A stretch of 64,000 nt of DNA from positions 1 through 64,000 of the forward strand of contig JANBPT010000020.1 in the NCBI GenBank assembly GCA_027575765.1, read 5' to 3'. Below the pieces are notes generated by a model. It ran no database searches. It saw only the letters and a program-made list of their open reading frames with translations, and had not been told where the DNA came from. The position numbers and the translations under genes are program-made. This stretch comes from Tieghemiomyces parasiticus. Lineage: Eukaryota; Kickxellomycota; Dimargaritomycetes; Dimargaritales; Dimargaritaceae. Shown here piece after piece: positions 57,870 through 64,000 of this stretch; position 1 is the first letter of the stretch; each line of letters starts with the position of its first letter.

Positions 57870-58580
57870 GGGATCCTTAAGGGAGGGAGTGTAGGCAGAG
57901 CTTTACTGTTGACGAGAACCAGGGAGGAGGGCGGAGGCCTGGGTGAACAGGAATGGGAACAGGATAGTACAAGCGTTTAAAAGAAGGCCCGACGGTTTAC
58001 TTATATAACCTTCAACAAGGAAAGGGGCCCAAGGACATAATGATGGTTGACCCAAAGCTGGAGCAAATGAAGTCGTGTGTTTCAAACCTTCAACAGAACT
58101 CCAGTGTGGACGTTACCCGGGAGCCTAGACTACAGGATCGACCTCAGAAGGCGGATGGCAGAGAGGGGAGGGGGGGTGATGGCGCTGGGACACCCACCCC
58201 GCTCGGTTGACTTACACTTCACTATCCAGCAGAAAACTGTATTTACTATTCTGCACCCCACTTTCTTGACCTCTCATTCCAACATCGTCCTTCAGTGGGT
58301 AGCGAGGATCAACGCAGTGTTACTCAGTGCGATCTTTCCGGAAGCGGTATAGCGAGTGGAGTGCCTCTCATGTAGGGGATTAGGGGGTGGTAAATGAGAA
58401 TTACATTGTGATAACCTACTGACATGAGGTTCGAGACCTGCCCATCTTCAGAAGATGCAAACATATGAAGGCGGAGAGGGTATATTTACAGGCTGTGTTG
58501 TAGATAGGTATGCGATAGGTGGGAGCGGATCGACAAGAAAAACCATGCACTAGGGTGTCGATCAACAGTGCTCACTCACG
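57870..58580. other. Promoter side of Thr/Val-I9 gene
   Basis: It contains the leader and TATA box of the minus-strand gene to the left and the 3' flank of the tentative gene to the right. No other feature seen. Confidence 0.5.
58001..58007 (-). promoter_or_regulatory. TATA box of Thr/Val-I9 gene
   Basis: TATATAA on the minus strand, 132 nt upstream of the ATG at 57869, within GGTTATATAAG. Confidence 0.6.
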
Positions 58581-59303
58581 CTACTGAACCCTTCCATGAC
58601 CATTTCCAGCAGAAGGGTATACGGGGGCGGTAGCTTTATCCAAAGGGGTGCCCATAAACTTCACCCATGTGGGCACCTTAAACTCTTGTGAGATGTTCTT
58701 TGAGCGTATTGCCTTAAAAATACACTGGGTAATGGTTTCCGACCACTGATACCTAGAATGGAAGGAGTACTTGTGCTGCTGACACACAAATTAGTTACAT
58801 CTGAGAGAGGTGAGGTGCAATCCGCAACCTTAAAGATACAACATTTCACAGTCGCAAGTCAAAAATAGGGCGGCCTGGCGGTGAGGGGTTTGGAAATTCT
58901 AATCGGTTACGTGCCCTCGCTGAAGCAGAAGTCAGGTACACAGAAGCGAGGCATTTCGAGGCAGCTGACGTCTGCCTCATTGGATCTTCACGTGGTACCT
59001 GTCCATATCTAGTAGATATTTAGGTATGTCATGTTGGCCATGACGTAAAGGCTATTTCGAAGTCACTCACCCTGCGGAGTTAGGACATTTAAAGAAGTCA
59101 GATACTATAACGCAGCGCTCATATTGGGATCCTGTACTTCGAGGGTGGTTGTCCATTTTAATGTATCGACGAAAAAACGCCTGACAAAATGGCCAAAATT
59201 TTAGCCGTTGAGAACCAAGCATCCTAGAGACCGAATCATATATCGTACCACCGCCACAATTTGGGGTTAGGCCGTTTTCACTAGCCTCTTCTGACTGGCC
59301 CAT
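58581..59303 (-). CDS. Tentative two-exon hypothetical protein
   Basis: Exon 1 (59071-59303) opens with ATG and ends at a consensus GTGAGT donor in phase 2. Exon 2 (58581-58752) follows an acceptor (TCCATTCTAG) in the matching phase and runs to TAG. The join gives 134 residues, across the junction ...NSAGYQWSETI.... I recognise no family. Exon 2 carries an amphipathic stretch (QCIFKAIRSKNISQEFKV), exon 1 an aromatic one (LKFWPFCQAFFRRYI). No signal peptide or membrane span. Codon use is AT-richer than in the conserved genes, so it may be a young gene, a decayed one, or chance frames with compatible splice sites. A different acceptor 33 nt further 5' (TGTGTCAG) would give another reading frame. 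Confidence 0.3.
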
Positions 59304-61738
59304 TATATCTCAATTAGCAGTCTGTAATGTCCTTTCTCAATCATCTCAGCACATGGTGGATAAGAATTACAGGGCCAACCACGTTACGTGCCGGTCACTT
59401 TTACACGGTAATGAATGCGCCATGTGGTTCGCTACTTGTACGCCACCTGCTGAAATGTGATTCATATTTCGGAAATCAATGAGACTGGTATTTAGCATAA
59501 ATAAAATTGCCGTACCCGAAAGAAATGCCAAGCCTCGAGATATATCTCCTACACCGAGACGCCTGCCAAAACGCCTTGGATTACCTCATCCTCTGACATA
59601 ACTAATATATGCCAGCCTTCCACCCTCAGCCCTCTACAACCTTCCACCAGATCAAGGACCCCCTAAGAGCACTCTCCCTTGACCCATGAGCACACGTAAT
59701 GCCAGACGACCACCTGACTTGTGAGGCGTGCACGACGCCATTTGCAATAAGATCATCTCCACTTCTCTACACTTGCTTTCTTTTTAATAAACTCTTCATT
59801 TTCGCCCGGTATCCTGTCTACCACAGGGGCCTTAGCCCTACGATATTATGACATTATGCATATAAGACGATCGGATTGTGAGCACCAAAGATCCAATGCC
59901 TTATTATGCACCAAGCAACCTCCTCTGTCTAGGACTTTCATATACACCGCTGTGGTGTATGGAATCGGGGTTGGATGGTGGTAAGGTTTGGTAAGAGGTT
60001 GTTGGTTGGCAAGGTACGAAGGATTGGATGAAGGGGGGAGGAAATAAGGTGCGTGTAAGGAGGGTAAAGGGGGTAGACGCAGAGGCATAGCAGGGTGCTA
60101 CGAATACCAAGGGACGGTGACTCTTAGGTTGATAAAATCAGGTCTCCTTGAAGCGGGCGATAAGGACATGATAATGGCAATGAAGGGACCCACAAACATG
60201 TAACCATTTCGTAAGGCAGGTGGACATGAATAAAATGGGACGGCGAGCAACGCGCAGGAGTTGAGCCGAAAGTACTAATGAATAAGCATGGTAAAGGTAG
60301 GCTTAGAATGCTGGTAGCAGCATTGTAGCTGAAGTGCCCGTCAGGGGACCTCTTAGTCCACGGCCACAACCTTTCGATATGCACGGTCCTCTGACTTCAG
60401 AGGTAAACTCGGCTATAATTCGGGCCCCCTCCATAATGGAGAAGGAGCCAGAAATGAACCCCTCACCTACGTCAAATGATACCTCGTCATCCGCTAAAAC
60501 ACATACATTAAAAGCGGCGAATTGTCCACGGACGTGTTGTAGATATGTGTGCAATAAAGCTTACTTTCCCCCCCTTAAACTTCTTACCTAATGTGCCTCC
60601 CTAGGTCTGCATCTTCATCCTCCTCCTCCTCTCTCGGGTTGGACTCCTCTTAACTATACGACCCGCGAGAGTTGGGCATGTCTTACTATACGGGTGGGCT
60701 GCAGAGGTCTTGTGACTGTGGTCGCTTAAAGACGACCTTGCCTCATGTACCAGGCAGCAGCCACACACCAGGACCGCTGCCCATGCAATCAACGGAACAA
60801 TAACTATCGTCACCCAACGCACCTTGACCTTCCAGACCAACCCTTGCAAACGACTTGCTATATTCTCATGTTTCTTTACAATTCCACGACTTTCTGCGCC
60901 AGCACGCACCGACAAGGCCAAACCACAGGCCGAGACCCTATATACGGTCCCATATCAGAACCCAATAAACGTTAATTTATCACGCTACTACTAGTTTAAT
61001 TTTTACGATTAGACCTATCACAGCGACCTTTCATGAGCATTTACTTGATACCGAAAAGTAAACACACGGGTAGCTACGGTGACTCAAGTAGGATCACCTT
61101 ATTCCCCGTCCAGTAACTGAAATTGTAAAAATTTGTACAACGATTTATCGATTCTGATGAGAAAGGTCGGTTCAATAAACGACAGCTTCACCACCATATA
61201 CATCTCGCAATCCCTAGGATCCACAGAGTGGTTAGTTACTGCCACACTTTTCCCGTGTATAGTTACTATTTGCTAAAGGTTAGGTGGGGTAATGTCGCTG
61301 AGGAAGACATTTAAGCGAGAGACTTCCTATATCCGTATTACAAATCCACCCTGTATCCCACTGCTTTGGTGACAAAATATTGCCTATAATGATTTTGATC
61401 TGCCAACGAGAATATTTCGATTAACAGATATTATGCTTCCACACTGATTATATGCCGCCTGGAAACGTTGTTGTCTCGGTCGTACACTTACGCTCTCTTT
61501 ATCACAATGCGTGGTAATGGTATTTAATGCGTTCCTCGTCCTCAAAGATAACTGCCCAGTCAAACTTGGTTGGTAATAATTCGACGGCTACCGTCACATG
61601 TAATACAAAACATACTCCCTGATAGCGGACATCGCCTGCAAGCACTTAGTATGTTATTGAACCACGATGGGTATAAGTAGATTACTATCGGACCATGGGG
61701 GAAGGGTAAGCCATCGTTTATGCAATTAGCCCTAAGCG
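59304..61738. other. AT-rich spacer, no supported gene
   Basis: About 2.4 kb. A minus-strand frame at 60601-60921 encodes one strong hydrophobic helix (WVTIVIVPLIAWAAVLVCGC) followed by basic sequence, but it has no ATG upstream in frame and I could not connect it by splice phase to the frame at 60303-60554. The rest (60.95-61.7 kb) is AT-rich with frequent stops. Confidence 0.45.
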
Positions 61739-62973
61739 TTAGTGTAGTCCGAGTACCAAATCGGGGGGCGGTAGCGACGGCTGACGGGTCAAACGGCGGG
61801 ATTGACGTTCGCGCAGCCGTTTCTGTTTTGCAGGGTCAGCGTGATCAATACAATACACGGCGCAGTCAAACTTGCACAGTGGACATACCGACAGTTTACT
61901 CACCAGCCACTCGTCAATGCAGATCCGGTGGAAGCGGTGCTCACATGGTAGCCGGCGGAGTTTCTGGTCCGCCTCGAAGGGGTCCAGGCAGATCACGCAG
62001 TTGTTTTCAGCTGACGACTCGGTGCCCATGCACACCCGGTCCATACTAGGCGTCCGATCTTTTTTACCAACGGTCAAGGTACGAGCCAAGACCGCCTCCG
62101 CGAGGGAGGGCCGAGAGGTAGCGGGGCCGGCGTGGGCATGGGCAGGGGTGGTTTGGTGCAGGTCTGGGGCCAGCTTCTCGGACGGAGTCCCGCTTACGAT
62201 ATCCGCCATCTGGTCAACTGATCTAGTCGTCGGATTGAAATGTTCTGATCTGTCGTCCGGCCCGCCTTTCCCTTCGTCCAAGTACCTCAATAGCCTGCTA
62301 TCTAAAGGTGCAAACTTGTCACGCTCGGCGGCCGAGGCAAATGTGTCAATACCATTTTGGCGCCGCACGTTCCGAGCAAGGTCATTTTCCCTCCGCCGTC
62401 GCCGTGCCCTCCGGCAGCGGAACAACACATAAATGATACCGACAAAGATGATGCCGAGCGCGATACCGATGGCGATAAAAAACGGTTTTGAGCTACTTTT
62501 CGGATTGTGGACCGCATCCAATACAGAATCACCAGCACCTGAGTACTCACGGCGGCGCATTTGACCCGTGGAATAGACGAGGGCGGGCGTAGAGCCGGCA
62601 AGCCCAATAGTGTCATCAAGTGTCGGCCAGGCGATGGGGGACGGATGTGGTGGAGACTGGCGCTTATTAGATGGTAGTATAAAGTGAGGAAGACACGTGG
62701 ACAGTTACACAGGGCGGTTAGCTACTCTACGCCGTTACCAATATCGACACCTTCCGTCGCCAATACAATGGTACCTGAGCAAGGAGCCTTCATCCTAAAA
62801 CGAAGAGTATAGCCAGGGTGATTTCGGCTTACCTCGAGGGTATTTGACGGTGCATTCTGGTAGACGTTTGGGGTTTTATCAGGCAAAACGGGTGATCCTG
62901 CTGTAAGACGCGATAGGAAGAGCACAGGGCCTACCGCTAGCCCTATAATTGCTGGCGGGTAACGAACGGCCAT
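61739..62973 (-). CDS. Membrane RING-H2 E3 ubiquitin ligase
   Basis: The model joins exon 1 (62739-62973) to exon 2 (61739-62538) through a 200-nt GTAACG...CAG intron in phase 1, giving 344 residues. The N terminus (VRYPPAIIGLAVGPVLFLSRLTAG) is a likely signal peptide, followed by a luminal segment. A membrane helix (FFIAIGIALGIIFVGIIYVLF) is backed by Arg-rich cytosolic sequence as a stop-transfer. The RING-H2 finger near the C terminus reads CVICLDPF, then C-x-H-x2-H-x2-C (CEHRFHRIC), then CPLC: eight zinc ligands of the C3H2C3 type. Architecture is like PA-TM-RING ligases of endosome or vacuole membranes, but I cannot identify a complete PA domain. An alternative join would keep the in-frame stretch containing TLDDTIGLAGSTPALVYSTG (about 62560-62660), using a weaker GTAGAG donor. 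The RING exon is secure; the 5' structure is not. Confidence 0.75.
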
Positions 62974-64000
62974 GATACTTTTCGAGTGACAGCGGACGAA
63001 GCCAAACAATGAAGGTCCACACTTGGGGTTGAACCAAGAAGTAGGGGCTTGCCAAAACACGCTAGATACGAGGCAGGGAAACTATGATGGGCTATGGACA
63101 ATGGGATTGAAACGAATTCTTGCAGCTCCACCTTGATACTGAACAAGGCACTTATAGGGAGAGATGGACTGTGAGCATCAGATTTAGGTCAGCATCCCAG
63201 CCCGTGGTAGCCAAAACTAAGAATGGGGGTTAAAGTGTGGAGGTCGTCACTATGGCCCGGTTAGCGTTGCATTGAGCGCACAGAGGGCCAGCGGAGTGCA
63301 ATGTAGCTTCAAAGAAAGAGTTAGGCAATAGAGAATGGAAACTCTCTTGTTGTAGAATGCTACCATAAACCTGAAAAGGATGTCAACGATACACCAGTGC
63401 TACGAGACGATATAGAAAAAAAACTTGCAGCCAGGTAGGGGGTGGGGAGCTCGCCCTGTCTAATATATCCCAAGTTGACCCTGCCGGTCACCCTCAACGG
63501 GTTGCGGGGGGGGCAGCTCTAGGTCGCTTTAAGGTTATGGATCTTCAGAAGACCTATATCCAGCGAACCGGCAGCATCAATCCTAACCTTTTACTTGCCG
63601 TGCTACCTTTCCTCTGATATCCTGTTGGATCGACCCTAATGTTTCTCGCCTTCTTCAAGCCAATCGCTAATGAGCCCTGGCATGCTCCCTACCCTAGTCG
63701 GCAGGGACGGTAGGCCTGTAAAACCCTAGAGGACAGTGACAGCCGATAGTGATCGACGGGCTGTTCGAGTCCTGAGACGTTCGGCGGTTGCTCTCCTTCC
63801 CTCTCCATACATTTCTAAAATCGTTTCCCATCTCACCAAGTGCCGCGATCGCCAGTTTGGGTGTGGTGGTTGAAATGAAGCAGAGAGGGGAGGGGGAAGG
63901 CTGAGGGGAGTCTGAAGCACGTTCGTCAAGGGACAAAGTGAGAAACTGGATTGTCAAATGATGTGACAGGGTGTCCTTAAAAGGTAGTTCGTAGGGGTAA
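62974..64000. other. Right-end spacer
   Basis: Upstream region of the RING-H2 gene. Frames such as 63694-63957 lack ATG starts and domains. A C/T-rich stretch in minus sense occurs at about 63.88-63.9 kb. No gene supported before the window ends. Confidence 0.45.

Noticed and set aside
60303..60921. Minus-strand membrane-helix frame plus downstream acidic frame as one gene
   Set aside because: The helix-coding frame has no ATG. The acidic frame before the AG/GTAAGA donor near 60585 and the frame after the acceptor at about 60502 are in incompatible phases, so no continuous protein could be built.

Overview
The window looks like nuclear DNA of a fungus. The coding genes are eukaryotic families (V-ATPase subunit C, chaperonin CCT2, Ubc13, Arl2, a neurofibromin/IRA-type RasGAP, a Sec7-PH Arf exchange factor). 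Many are cut by GT-AG introns of about 150-475 nt. Third codon positions in the conserved genes are strongly C/G, while spacers are near balanced or AT-rich. Secreted Thr/Val-rich proteins and a Pbi2-type proteinase B inhibitor fit a fungus, possibly an early-diverging (zoopagomycete-like) lineage, but the sequence alone does not fix the taxon. No rRNA, tRNA, transposon or CRISPR array was recognised.

Layout: 1-8.5 kb is gene-poor and ends in a pyrimidine-rich leader. 8.5-9.8 kb is an F-box protein (+). 11.2-15.3 kb is a C2-domain sn1-specific diacylglycerol lipase (+), convergent with VMA5 (-, 15.7-17.2 kb). 18.5-28.1 kb is a giant neurofibromin/IRA RasGAP (-) with one exon of about 9 kb. 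28-33.5 kb is a long spacer. 33.5-34.4 kb is a four-exon cytosolic I9 inhibitor (-). 35.4-36.3 kb is a basic Pro-rich protein with a possible signal peptide (-). 40.8-44.9 kb is a Sec7-PH protein (+), convergent with ARL2 (-, 45.4-46.0 kb). ARL2 is head-to-head with UBC13 (+, 46.7-47.7 kb).

From 48.9 to 57.9 kb lies a cluster of small secreted proteins: two near-identical Thr/Val-rich paralogs flanking CCT2, then a signal-Ser/Thr-I9 protein and a signal-Thr/Val-I9 protein. They share interchangeable modules (signal peptide, Cys-x3-Cys, Thr/Val body, I9 inhibitor-like domain). With the cytosolic I9 inhibitor at 33.5 kb, this is the most unusual system here, and I suggest secreted or wall-tethered subtilisin-type protease inhibition. 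The right end holds a tentative two-exon gene (58.6-59.3 kb) and a membrane RING-H2 ubiquitin ligase (61.7-63.0 kb).

Functionally the conserved genes cover Ras and Arf/Arl signalling, lipid signalling, vacuolar acidification, folding of actin and tubulin (CCT2, with Arl2 acting in tubulin biogenesis) and ubiquitination. They look like ordinary neighbours rather than an operon-like unit.
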